This document shows, piece after piece, positions 1 to 11,100 of a stretch of 44,232 nt of DNA (positions are counted from its first letter, which is position 1; each line of letters starts with the position of its first letter). Under the pieces are notes generated by a model. The model did not search any database and was not told where the DNA came from. It saw only the letters and a list, made by a program, of their open reading frames with translations. This DNA comes from Saccharothrix sp. NRRL B-16314 (GTDB lineage Bacteria > Actinomycetota > Actinomycetes > Mycobacteriales > Pseudonocardiaceae). The stretch lies in assembly GCF_000716595.1 (NCBI RefSeq), contig NZ_JNXC01000054.1, positions 1 through 44,232 on the forward strand, read 5' to 3'. A program made the translations under genes and the position numbers.

Positions 1-270
1 GACGACCTCGTTGTCGAAGAGGCTGCGGATGGTGGCGTTGTTGACCCGCATCTTCGAGACCACGTACGCGGTCTGCGTGGCGGTCATGTCCAGCGAGATG
101 GTGCCCACGGGAGTGACGTTCTGGTCGACCCCGCCACCTGGTGGGAGGCCAGGGGCCAGGATCGTTTGCGGGGTGAAGGTTACGGATGTCTCTGCCTGTG
201 CGGGTGTGGTGACCAGTAGGCCGGCGGCGAGTGCGAGCACCGCCGTCGCGGCCAGGGAGCGGACCTTCAA
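1..270 (-). CDS. Secreted protein of unknown function, 3' end beyond window
   Basis: The reading frame starts at a TTG (268-270) preceded by an AAGGAAGG ribosome-binding site six bases away, and stays open to the left edge. The first ~26 residues form a clear Sec signal peptide: basic MKVRS start, Ala/Leu core, and a cleavage site after TPAQA. The mature part visible here (about 64 residues) contains a Thr/Val/Asn-rich stretch with TQTAYVVSKMRVNNATI, which I cannot assign to a family. It is the last gene of a minus-strand run of secreted proteins (beta-propeller, SGNH hydrolase, this one), 91 bp after the hydrolase stop. The function is unknown; only the secretion is well supported. Confidence 0.6.
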   Translation of the reverse strand, partial: MKVRSLAATAVLALAAGLLVTTPAQAETSVTFTPQTILAPGLPPGGGVDQNVTPVGTISLDMTATQTAYVVSKMRVNNATIRSLFDNEVV

Positions 271-361
271 GTCGGGCCTTCCTTGTCAGTGCTTCCTGCT
301 TACGGACCCGACCGATGCGCTAGCCCGCTGTGGTAGGCCAGTCGAAGCAGCAGAACGTGCC

Positions 362-1075
362 TCAGGCCGCTTCGATGGCCTGGACGATGAGTTCGTTGCG
401 GGCGTCCTGGCCCAGTGGCTCGGTGGTGTGGACCCCGTCGCGGAGGTACGCCGTGAGCCTGGTCGGCTTCGCGGCGAGGAACTCGGCCCAGCGGATGATG
501 CGCAGGTTCGGGTGTCGGCGTTGGGCGTCGGCCAGTTGGAGGTTGATCCAGGCGCTGTTGCGCTGGTCGGCCAACTGGACGGCCGCCGGCTGACTGGTCC
601 GGACGACCTGGGTGTTGACCCAGTACACCGTCCGGGTCGGACCGACGATGCCCATCGCGCGGTCGACCTGGGCGGCGAACGCCGGCGGGGTGAAGATGTC
701 GTTCGATCCGGTCGCCATCAGGATCCGGCTCGGCAGGCCGTAGGTCTGCGCCCATTGCGCCAGCGCGTCGACGGCTGGAGCCGTCGGGCGGCCGGACCAG
801 TTGTGCACGGCGATGACGTCCCCGGTCCGGCTGTGCAGTCGCTGCGCGAAGGTGTAGCCGTCCTGCACGGAGATGCTGTCGCCGAACATGAACAGCCCGT
901 CGGTGTCGAGGACCGGTCTGATCTGGGTGAGGGTGGAGATCGCCTTCGACAGGGTCTCCCACGGACCGAGGGCGCCGGAACCGTAGTCGTCGGCATGGGC
1001 CTGTCCCGTCGTCAGGAACGTGGAGCCGACCGCGACGGCTCCCGCCGTGAGCAGTAGCCGACGTGTGGTCGTCAT
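362..1075 (-). CDS. Secreted SGNH/GDSL-type hydrolase
   Basis: This 237-residue protein belongs to the SGNH hydrolase superfamily of lipases and esterases acting on ester or acetyl groups; the substrate cannot be told from sequence. Block I is GDSIS with the nucleophilic Ser (about residue 55), block III is GSNDIF with the oxyanion Asn, and block V is DGVH with the catalytic Asp and His near the C-terminus. The N-terminus MTTTRRLLLTAGAVAVG has a twin Arg and ends in GQAHA, so export is by Tat or Sec. I chose the ATG at 1073-1075 because GGGAGG lies seven bases upstream; in-frame codons further upstream lack a site. It lies 38 bp after the beta-propeller stop, so the two are probably cotranscribed. 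Confidence 0.85.
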   Translation of the reverse strand: MTTTRRLLLTAGAVAVGSTFLTTGQAHADDYGSGALGPWETLSKAISTLTQIRPVLDTDGLFMFGDSISVQDGYTFAQRLHSRTGDVIAVHNWSGRPTAPAVDALAQWAQTYGLPSRILMATGSNDIFTPPAFAAQVDRAMGIVGPTRTVYWVNTQVVRTSQPAAVQLADQRNSAWINLQLADAQRRHPNLRIIRWAEFLAAKPTRLTAYLRDGVHTTEPLGQDARNELIVQAIEAA

Positions 1076-1113
1076 TCCCGTGCCTCCCGGATTTTGTCCC
1101 ATGTGGTTTGTCG

Positions 1114-3041
1114 TCACCGTCGTGCCTCCTGTCCGACGAACGCAGCGGCCGTCCGGCTCGTGCCGGCTGCCGCGATGAACACGGTGCGGATGGAGCCGTC
1201 GGTCGAGCGCCAGGTGAAGATCGGGCTGCCGCTGGTGAGCAGGAGGCCGGTGGGGTCGGTGGCGGCGTCCTCGAAGTAGTGCACGGTCCACGGGCCGAAG
1301 CCTCCGGCCGGTGCGACCTGGCTGGACTGGTGGACGAGGCCGTCGGTGCCGCGCACCGCGAGTTCGACCAGCCCCCCGGCGCGCAGCACCGCGGCCGGTG
1401 AACCGGCGGCGATGATGTTGCCGATGGTCTGCCAGGCGCCGGGGAACACACCGCCGGATTCGCGTTGTGTGCGCACGGTTCCGTCCGTCGCGCGGACGAA
1501 CACTTGTAGGTCGCCGTTGGCGTGTGCCACGGCCGCGGGTTTGCCGGTGGTGTCGGTGCCTATGGCGCGCCACGTGCCGAGCGTGCCGCCGGCGTACCGG
1601 GCGGTGCGCAGTGAGCCGTCGCCGGAGCGGGCCACGACGTCCAGCGCGGTTCCGTTGCGCACCAGGGTGAAGTCCGTGGTGAGGCCGGTGCCGCCGATCT
1701 TGCGCCACGGCATGTAGGCGCTGTTGGGCGCGACCTGGGTGCGCCGCCACAGCGCGCCCCCGTCGTCGACCGCGTACACCGTCAGCGTCTTGTCCGCTTC
1801 GGACACCACTACCGGGTCACTGAGCATCCACCCCTGGTGTGTTGTGACGCCGGTGATCGGCCCCCATGAGCCGTTCGCGGTGCTCTGCACCCTGCCTCGG
1901 TACGCGGCGTCGTCGTGGCTGTTGGCCAGGGTCTCCAGCCTGCCGTCCTCGCGCACGCCCACGCCCGGTGCACCGGTGAACTGGTGGTAGTCGGCGATCA
2001 CGTCGTACTCGATGATCTCGTAGTCACCTGCGTAGCGTTGCTTGCCGGCGGTGAGTCCGCCCGCGGAGTTGACGTAGAAGAATGTCACCAGGCCGTCGGT
2101 GCCTTGTACCGGTGTGGTGGCCGCGTCGGACCGTTGTGGCACGGAGGGACGGGTCGGCACCGGGTACCCGGTGAGGCGGCAGCTGTTGGTGTCGGCGACG
2201 ACGTCAAGCTCGTCGGACCAGCCGGAGCCGATGGCCGTGCCGCCCGCCCAGGTGGCGGTGTCCTCGCCGTAGCGGAACCAGACCAGCTGCTGCGTGTCGG
2301 TCCGCGTCCCGTAGAGGATGTCGCCGCCGGGGGAGAAGACACGGTTGTAGATGGCCCAACCCCAGCCGACTCGTTCGCGGTACTGGGTGAACCGGTCGGA
2401 CGCGGGGTTCCAGCGGAACCGGAACAGGTCGCCGTTGGGGGTGCGGGCGTACAGCACGCCGTCGTCGGTGGCGACGATGAGGTTGTACTGGTTCCAGCCC
2501 GTGTCCAGAACCTTCGGGGAGCCCACGTGCCGGTGGCGTGGTCGCCGGTCCAGGCGAAGACCTGGAGGTGTCCCTCGGCGGTGACGGAGTACAGCCTGTC
2601 CCGCCCGTCGACGGTGACGTGGTTGCGGTACGCGGCCTGCACGTAACGCCGCCAGCCGCCGCCCACGTCCCTGAACTGCTGGCCGTTCCAGGTGTCCCAG
2701 CCGGTGCCGTTCCAGCGGTAACGGAGGATGTCGCCGGTGGTGCCGTCCAGTCGGTAGATCACGCCGTTCGGGCCCGCCAGCGTGCGGTCGCCGTTCCAGC
2801 CCCCTGTGCCGATGGTGCGCTTCGCCCCCCAGTTGGCGACACCGGTCTCCGGCTCGTTGTGCGGGTAGACGAACATGCTGCCCGCCTGGGTCACCGCAAA
2901 GATGTTCGCCGCGGAATTGCACACGAGCGTCGCAGCGGCCTGCGCCACTGTCGTCGGCGTGATCAACCCGGCTGATATGACGGTGCCCGAAAGAATAATG
3001 GCGAGCATTTTTTTGCGCAGGCCAGCGCCCACTGTTGCCAT
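1114..3041 (-). pseudogene. Secreted tachylectin-like beta-propeller protein, single frameshift
   Basis: Two frames together encode one protein of about 640 residues. The first begins MATVGAGLRKKMLAIIL at 3041, after a GGGGGAG ribosome-binding site, and has a signal peptide ending near QAA. It shows repeated units such as IYRLDGTTGDILRYRWNG and RLYSVTAEGHLQVFAWTG, typical of tachylectin-2-like propellers. At about 2520 the frame is lost. The continuation in the next frame starts SPKVLDTGWNQYNLIVA and carries more propeller units and a second set of FVRATDGTVRTQ-like blades to the stop at 1114. One extra G in the run GTGGGC would restore the frame, so this is either a true 1-bp deletion or a homopolymer sequencing error. 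Such proteins usually bind sugars or protein partners outside the cell; a binding role is inferred. Confidence 0.75.
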
Positions 3042-3319
3042 GTGGTCTCCCCCTGGGTCGTGCTCGTCCCTGTGGACGATCGTCGACTGTAACCACTGGT
3101 GAAGTAGTTGTCAGTGCTTTCAGGCGACTCCCGCCGAGTGGCCCTGCCGGTGGTCGCGCTGGGCACCCTTGATCGGCCATATGGTTGACGTGGGAACGGT
3201 GAGTTGCGCCTTTCGGGTTGGTTCCTTGCCTTGTCGGACCGCGTATGCGAGTTTCGGGCGGATGTGGTCACGGGGGTGATCGCGGGCCGTCGTTATATCA
3301 ATTCGGGGGGAATGCGACA
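3042..3319. other. Divergent intergenic region between propeller and RHS genes
   Basis: These ~280 bp separate the minus-strand secreted-protein operon from the plus-strand RHS gene and must carry both promoters. I found no convincing -35/-10 pair or operator. The run GGGGGGAA at 3305-3312 is the likely ribosome-binding site for the RHS ATG at 3320. Upstream in-frame codons in this interval lack such a site. Confidence 0.4.
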
Positions 3320-5164
3320 ATGGTGGTCAGGCGTGCTCCGCGTGCCCGCGTGTTCCCGGTCGTGTCGGCGAGCACCCGCCTCGCGGTCGCATTCGGCGCG
3401 GTGCTGGTGCTGCTCCTCGGCACGGTCCCTCCCGGCGTGGTGGACGCGCTGCCGTGGTTCGGCGCGGCGGGCAGGGGCGGTGTCGACGCCGGTGAATCAG
3501 CACCCGACCAGTCGTGGGGGACCGCCGAAGGCCAAGCCCAGGTGGTCGAGGGCGACACGGTCAACCGCGCGTTACCCGAGTCGGAATCGGCCAAGTACCC
3601 GCAGCCGGAGTTCCCCTCCGGGGAGCCGCCGCCCAACGAGGTCCGCGAACTCGGGGCGCCGTCGGGCCTGGCCGGCTTCGACGTGGCCACCAGCCGCGAG
3701 GACCCCGGACAGCGTCAAGCTGACTCGCGCACGTTCCGCAACGCCGATGGCACGCAGACCACCGAGTTCAGCCAGTCGGCGGTCAACTATCAGCGTCCCG
3801 ACGGTTCCTGGCACCCGATCGACACCACGCTCGTCGCCGACGACGACGGGTGGCGCAACACCGCCGACCAGGTCGAGACCCGGTTCGCCGCGACGGCGTC
3901 CGAATCACCGTTCGTGCGCATGAGGTTGTCCGACGACCACGAGCTGTCCTTCGGCCTGGCGGGCACGTCCGCCGCGCCCGCCAGGGTCGAGGGCAGCCAA
4001 ATCACCTACCCCGGCGTGGCCACGGGCGTGGACCTGCGCTTGGACGTCCTTCCCGGTGGCGTCAAGGAAACGCTTGTGCTGGCCTCACCGGACGCGCCGC
4101 ACGACTGGGTGTTCCCCTTGCGGCTGAAGGACCTCACCGCCCGGATCGCAGGTGGCGAGGTGTCCCTGATGGACGCCTCGGGTCGGGAGCGGTTGCGGAT
4201 CCCGGCGGGGTTCATGACCGACAGCCACCCCGAGGACCCGTCCACGTCCCGCGGCGTGCGCTATCAGCTGGTCGAGCACAACGGCGGCCAGGCGTTGAAG
4301 ATGTCGTTGGACTCGACGTGGCTGCGTGAAGCCGGCCGCACTTACCCGGTGTTAGTGGACCCGTCGGTGCAGGGCACATCCGCCAGTGCCGCCGTGGTCA
4401 CCTCCGGCGGTGCCCGTACCGGGGGTCCGGAGCTGCTGGTCGGCGACGGCAGCGCGATGTACCTGAAGTTCGACGGGGTCAACCCGGCGCTGTCCGGCCA
4501 CCGGATCTTCGGCGCGCAGCTCTACCTGACCAGCTTCAGCGCGCCGTCGTGCCGCCCGGAGCCGATCACGGTGCACCCGGTCACTGGCGCCTGGTCTCCA
4601 TCGGGAACGGGCCACCCACCGACCGGCGGCTCGATCGCGGGGGCGTCGTTCGCGCACGGCTACGTGGCGTTCGGGCAATCGCACTCGGCCTGCCCAGTGG
4701 CACCGGACATGGTCGACCTCGGCACCGCCGGACGTGATTTGGTGCAGGGCTGGGTGCGCGGTGGCGCCAACAACGGCCTGGCGGTGAAAGCCACCCGGAG
4801 CTGGAAGAAGTTCACCGGCGTAGGCACCGCCAACCCGCCGCGGCTCTTCGTCACCCACACCCCGTACGACGCCTCCTACCGGATCGAACGCGGTGTGCCG
4901 CAACCACCGGTGCACCGGCAGCAGGACGGCAAGGTGCGCATCGCGGTGACCAACCGCGGCTCGCAGACGTGGACGCCCGCCGCGTACAAGCTGGCCTACC
5001 GGGCGTTCACCGCGCAGGGGCGCGCGGTCGACTCACGTGTGTCGGCGGTGTTGCCGCGCGACGTGCCACCCGGCGACACGGTGACGCTCGACGCGACCGT
5101 CTACCGCTTCGCCAACGCCGGTGACTACCTGCTCGACTTCAGCATGGTGCACAACGGCACCTAA
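3320..5164 (+). CDS. RHS polymorphic toxin, N-terminal part (ends at in-frame TAA)
   Basis: This frame encodes 614 residues and is the export and N-terminal region of a large actinobacterial RHS/YD-repeat protein. It starts with a basic stretch and one hydrophobic segment (about residues 19-38, AVAFGAVLVLLLGTVPPG) serving as signal peptide or membrane anchor. An extracellular region follows with repeated beta-sandwich-like modules; a CBM/DNRLRE-like section is suggested by MYLKFDGVNPALSGHRIFGA, and an Ig-like section lies near the end. The frame stops at TAA (5162-5164), but the next codons continue in the same frame as FTDEQIPPARL, the expected linker into the following RHS gene. The two are therefore one ancestral gene split by a nonsense codon. 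The ATG at 3320 follows GGGGGGAA; start codons further upstream are less likely. Confidence 0.75.
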   Translation: MVVRRAPRARVFPVVSASTRLAVAFGAVLVLLLGTVPPGVVDALPWFGAAGRGGVDAGESAPDQSWGTAEGQAQVVEGDTVNRALPESESAKYPQPEFPSGEPPPNEVRELGAPSGLAGFDVATSREDPGQRQADSRTFRNADGTQTTEFSQSAVNYQRPDGSWHPIDTTLVADDDGWRNTADQVETRFAATASESPFVRMRLSDDHELSFGLAGTSAAPARVEGSQITYPGVATGVDLRLDVLPGGVKETLVLASPDAPHDWVFPLRLKDLTARIAGGEVSLMDASGRERLRIPAGFMTDSHPEDPSTSRGVRYQLVEHNGGQALKMSLDSTWLREAGRTYPVLVDPSVQGTSASAAVVTSGGARTGGPELLVGDGSAMYLKFDGVNPALSGHRIFGAQLYLTSFSAPSCRPEPITVHPVTGAWSPSGTGHPPTGGSIAGASFAHGYVAFGQSHSACPVAPDMVDLGTAGRDLVQGWVRGGANNGLAVKATRSWKKFTGVGTANPPRLFVTHTPYDASYRIERGVPQPPVHRQQDGKVRIAVTNRGSQTWTPAAYKLAYRAFTAQGRAVDSRVSAVLPRDVPPGDTVTLDATVYRFANAGDYLLDFSMVHNGT

Positions 5165-5194
5165 TTCACCGACGAGCAGATCCCGCCGGCGCGG

Positions 5195-8100
5195 TTGTCG
5201 CTGACGATGTTCGAACTGCCACCGATCGTCAAGGCGCAGTACCCGCCCGCCGGGCACTCCGCGTCGACGCTGACCCCGCAGCTGTGGGCGGACGCGGTCG
5301 ATGTCGACGCGCCCGCGGGCACCGGAGTCCGCTACGAGTTCGAGGTCTGTGGCAGCAACGCCGACGGCACCCCCGCGCTGGGCAGCTGCACGCTCGGGCC
5401 GCGCGTGGCGAGCAAGACGTGGACCGTCCCGAAAGGACGGTTGCAGTGGAGCGAGACGTACCACTGGCGGGCGTTCGCGATCGACCCGAGCGGTGCCCGC
5501 AGCGAGGCGTTGCCGTTCAGCGCGCTGCTGACCGCGGTGCCGCAGCCGGAGATCACCTCGCACCTGGGCGGCGCGCCCTACAGCGCGGGTGACCTGGACT
5601 TCGACCCGCAGGTGGGCAACTACACGACCGCCGCGATCGACGCCGTGCTCGGCGTCAGCGGACCGGAGTTGAACGTCGCGCGGACGTACAACAGCCTCGA
5701 CCCTCGCAAGACCAACCTGTTCGGTGCGGGTTGGTCCACCCGCTACGACATGCGCGTGGTGCCCGACCAAGATGGTTCGGGCAACGTCGTGGTCACCTAC
5801 CCCGACGGCCAGCAGGTCCGGTTCGGCCGCAACGCCGACGGCACGTTCGACCCGCCGCCGGGCCGGTTCGCCACGTTCTACCAGGACACCACGACCACCG
5901 CCCGCAATTACGTGCTGGTGGACAAGGCCAACACCGTCTACACGTTCCGCGAGTTCGACGGCCGGCTCATCACGATCCACGACAACGCCGGTCGCATGCT
6001 GGAATTGGACTATGGCCTCAACGGTCAGGTCAAGCGCGCCATCAGCCGCGCGAGCGCCAACCGGACGCTGTACTTCACCTGGACCGGCAACCACGTCACC
6101 GAAGTTCGCACCGACCCGCCGACGACCGGCGGCACACCGTTCACATGGACCTACAAATATCTCGGTGACCGGCTGACGGAGGTCTGCGACCCCAAGGGCG
6201 GCTGCACCAAGTACGACTACGACAACGGCTCCCACTACCGCACCGCCGTCCTGGACTCCCGGCCCGACTCCTACTGGCGGCTCGGCGAACCCGCCGGCTC
6301 CGCCGACGCGGTCAGCCAGGTCGCCACCAACCTCGCCAAGGACTGGGGTGCGCACCGCAGCACCACTCCCGGCGCACCCGGCCCGCTGGACGGCAGCCCG
6401 GACACCGCGACCACGTTCAACGGCACCGGCTCCTACGTGGCACTGCCCGACGGCGCGATCAAGAAGTCCCGCGACCTGTCCGTCGAGCTGTGGTTCAAGA
6501 CCACCACCGGCGGACCGCTGATCGGCTTCCAGACCGCCCCGTTCGACCGCGCCCAGAACGGCGCCGTCCCCGCCCTGTACGTCGACCGCGACGGCAAGCT
6601 GCGCGGCCAGTTCTGGCACGGCCGCGTCGCTCCGATCACCACCACGGGCACGGTCAACGACGGGCAGTGGCACCACGTGGTGCTGTCCGGCTCGCTGGCC
6701 ACCCAGACCCTGTACCTGGACGGCGCCAAGGTCGGCACCACCGAGGGCGAGATCGACAACAGCCCGTTCAACCACGGGCAGATCGGCGCGGCCCACGCGG
6801 TCGGCCCGGCGGCCTGGGAACCGGTCGGCTGGTGGCCCGGCGCGGGCAGGAAGCACTTCGCCGGGGAGATCGACGAGGTCGCGATCTACCAGCACCCGCT
6901 GGGAGAGGAGGCGGCTCGCGCCCACTACCGGGCACGTGAGCACTCCGACCAGCTGACGAAGGTCACCATGCCCAGCGGCCGGGTGGCCGCCGAGTTGGCC
7001 TACGACACCACGAACGACCGCGTCCGCGACTACACCGACGTCGACGGCGGGCACTGGAAGCTGGGCGTGCCGCACGTCAGCGGCACCGAGAAGCAGGACG
7101 CGCAGGGCCGCACGGTCCGCAACCTGGTGCGTACCGTCCAGGTCACCGATCCCGGCGACCGGCCGCACTTCTTCGACTACGACCCGATACGCGGCCGGAT
7201 CATCAGGTTCGTCGCCCCGCTGGGCACCGGTGTGCGGCTGGAAGACCGCCCCGACCCGTCGGTCGTGCCGACCACCCCGTCCACCGCACCGCCGTGCACC
7301 GACACGACGACGAATCCGGACGGCACACCCGCCTACTGCGGCGGTACGGGAGTGAGCAACCCGGACTGGCAGGGCGGCCCGGTGCAAGGCGTCGGCGTGC
7401 GCACCTACGGCTACGACGCCTCCGGGTTCCAGCAGACCATCACCGACGAGAACGGCCACCAGGTCGAGCTGCGCAACGACGCCCGCGGCAACGTGACCTC
7501 CCGCAAGACCTGCCGCGAACCCGGCGTGTGCGACACCGAGCACTTCACCTACCACCAGCCCGCGTCGGGCAAGGCCAACGACACCGACCCGCGCATCGAC
7601 AAACAGCTGACGTCCCGCGACGGCCGTTCGAGCGGACCCGCCGACAACCGCTACCTGACCTCGTCGGAGTACGACGCACGCGGCGAGCTGCTCAAGCAGA
7701 CGATGCCCGACGGCACCACCGTCACCCACGGCTACACCGACGGCACCACCGCCGCGGAGGGCGGCGGCAACGAACCCGCCGGCCTGCTGAAATGGACGAA
7801 GGACGCGCGCGGCAAGCAGACCACCTACCGGTACTTCACCAACGGCGACCTGGCTTCCACCACCGAACCCGGCCGCACCGACACCGAGGCCGAGGGCCTG
7901 GTCACCAAGTACCGCTACGACCTGCTGGGGCGAAAGGTCACCGAGACCGAGTTCTCCGACACTCACCCCCAAGGCCTGGAGACCAAGTTCTCCTACGACG
8001 AGCTCAACAGGCTCGTCGAGGTCACCGACGCCCCGGTCACCAACGCCGTCGACGGGATCCGGCACACCAAGTTCACCAAGACCACCTACAACGCGGACAG

Positions 8101-11100
8101 CCTGCCGGAGAAGGTCGAGGTCTCCGACCTCACGGGCGGTGACCCGACGCGGACCGTCACCTACACCTACGACGACCGCGGCAGACAGGACTCGGTCACC
8201 GACGCTGAGGGCGCGAAGACCAGCTACGCCTATGACGTGTTCGGCAACCGCACCCAGGTCGTCGACGCGATCGGCACTCGCATCGAGTACGCCTACACCG
8301 CCCGCAACATGCTCGCCGAGGTGCGGCTGCGCGGCTGGCACGGCAAGCCGGTCTCCGGCGGGCAGGGTACCGGCGAGCAGGCCGACCCCGGAACGCTGCT
8401 GGTGCTGGAGTCCAACACCTACGACCTCGGCGGCAGGCTCGTCCGACACGTCGACGCCATGGGTCGCAGGACCTTCTACGAGTACCTGCCCAACGGCCTG
8501 GTCTTCCGCGTGCAGGCTGAAGTCCCGGCAGCGGGCGGCACCACGCGCAAGGTTCTTCTGGAGCAGAACGCCTACGACGGCGCGGGCAACCTCGTCAAGC
8601 ACACCGGCCCCGGCGGCAACATCACCCAGTACACCCACGACCCGGTCGGTCGCATCACCGAGGAACTCGCCGACCCGACCGGTCTGGTCCGGCGCACCGC
8701 CTACCGCTACGACGCCAATGGCAACGTCACCCAGATCGCCCGCTCGGGCAACGGCTCCAACACACCCGGCGTGCAGACCACGGCGAGTTCGGTCGTCGAC
8801 TACACCTACGACAACGTCGGCAACCAGACCAGCGAGACCATCCAGCTCGGCAGCACACCGCTGACCACCACCAGCCGCTACGACAAGCGCGGCCTGCTCG
8901 TCGCCGAGACCGAGTCGCGCGGCAACGTCGTGGGTGCCGATCCGGCCGCGTTCACCACCGAGTACCGCTATGACGAGAGCGAGCGGCAGGTCGCGGTCAA
9001 GCTGCCCGCCGTGCAGGTCGAGACCGGAGGCGGCACACCGACCACGGCACGTCCCGAAACGCTGATCGGGTTCGACAACTTCGGCGACGAGACCGCCGTC
9101 AAGGACGAGAACGGCCAAGTCACCAGGCTGGTCCACGACAAGGTCGGCCGCCCGGTCCGCACCGAATCACCCGACTACACCCCGCCGAGCTCCTCCCAGC
9201 CGATCAAGGGCGTCACGACGACCACCTACGACGCGGCCGGCAACGCCGTCGAGGCCACCGACGAGCGCGGCGCGATCACCCGGTTCCGCTACGACCAACT
9301 CGGCAGACTCGTCGAACGCCAGGATCCCAAGCCGGACAACCCGACCGAGGCCGGCGGCGTGTGGCGCTACACCTACACCCACACCGGCGAGCAACTGTCG
9401 ATCACCGACCCGACCGGCGCACGCAGCGAGGCGACCTACGACGCACTCGGCCGCCAGATCACCAGCACGACCCTGGAACGCAAACCCACCGCCGCGGCCC
9501 ACACCACGACGCTCGAGTACAACGACGCGGGCGAGCTGGTCAAGACCACCTCCCCTTCGGGTGACGTGACCACGCTCGGCTACGACGCCCTCGGCCAGCG
9601 AACCACGGCGACCGACCCCGCGGGCGTGGTCATGCAGTACGGCTACGACGGGCTGGGACGCCCGGTGTGGCAGCGCGACGCCCTCGGACGCACCGACTAC
9701 CTGCGCCTCGACGCCGCCGGACGACTCACCGGCCAGTTCAACCTGAACGCCCAGAACGCCATCCAACGCCGCACCACCTACACCCACGACGCTGCGGGTA
9801 ACACCCTCACCGCCACCGACCCGTTCAACCACACCACCCGCTACACCTACGACGCGCTGAGCAGGCTCACCCAGCAGGTCGAACCGGTGACCGACACCGA
9901 GTCGATCACCACCTCGTTCGGCTACGACGCCCAAGGCAACCGCACCCGCTACACCGACGGACGCGGCAACAAGTTCGTCACCACCTACAACCCGTGGTCA
10001 CTGCCCGAATCCGTCGTCGAGCCCTCCACCGCGGCACACCCGAACGCCACCGACCGCACGTGGACCGCGGTCTACGACACCGCGGGCAACACCACCAGAT
10101 TGACCGCCCCGGGCGGAGTGGTGCGCGACCGCGAGTACGACGCGCTGAACCGGCTGAAGAAGGAGACCGGAACAGGCGCGGAGATCGCGACCGCCGAGCG
10201 CGTCCGCGTCTACGACGAGATCGGCCGGGTCAAGGAGATCGACGCGCCGGGTGGGCGCAACGCCTACGACTACAACGACCGCGGCGCACTGCTGTCGGCC
10301 ACCGGCCCGTCCGGCGACTCGTCGTACGTCTATGACGCCGAAGGCCGGGTGACCAGTCGCACCGACGCCGCCGGCACCGCCGCGTTCGGCTACGACAAGG
10401 GCAGGCTCAAGACCGTCACCGACGGGGTCACCGGGGTCGGCCTGTCCTACGACTACAACGAGACCGGTCAGCTAAAGACCCTCAAGTACGGCGTCGGCCG
10501 CACCCGCACGTTCGACTACGACCCACTGGGCCGCGAGAAGTCCGACGTCATTAAGGATTCCGCAGGCGCGACGCTGTCGTCACTGGCCTACGAGTACGAC
10601 AACAACGACCGCCTGACACGCAAGGTCACCTCGGGCTCGGCGGGCGCGGGCGACCACACCTACACCTACGACCACGGCAATCGCCTCAAGTCCTGGACGG
10701 TCGGCGGACAGACCACCGACTACGCGTGGGACGCCTCCGGCAACCGCACTCGCAACGGCGCGAAAACCGCCACCTACGACGAACGCAACCGGCTGCTGTC
10801 CGACGGCGACTACACCTACAAGCACACGCCACGCGGCTCGATGGCCTCACGCACCTCATCGGGGTTGGAGGAGAAGTTCTCCTTCGACGCGTTCGACCGG
10901 CTCATCCAGGTCGGGGCCGCTACCTACGCCTACGACGGCGCGGACCGACTCGTGTCACGAGGTGCGAAGTCCTTCCGCTACGCCGGTTTCGACATCGACC
11001 CGGCATCCGACGGCGACAACACCTACGGCCGTGACGCGTCCGGCGATCTGCTCTCCATCGCCGCCGGCGGCGCCAAACGGCTGACCGTGTCGGACAAGCA

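Noticed and set aside
5033..9136. A very long open frame on the minus strand opposite the RHS gene (Val/Gly/Asp-rich).
   Set aside because: It is the antisense shadow of GC-rich, strongly codon-biased RHS repeats; it has no ribosome-binding site, domain or plausible composition.
6960..11000. Many short repeated DNA motifs in the RHS gene.
   Set aside because: They encode YD repeats (TAC-GAC-containing units) and are protein-level repeats, not mobile or CRISPR repeats.
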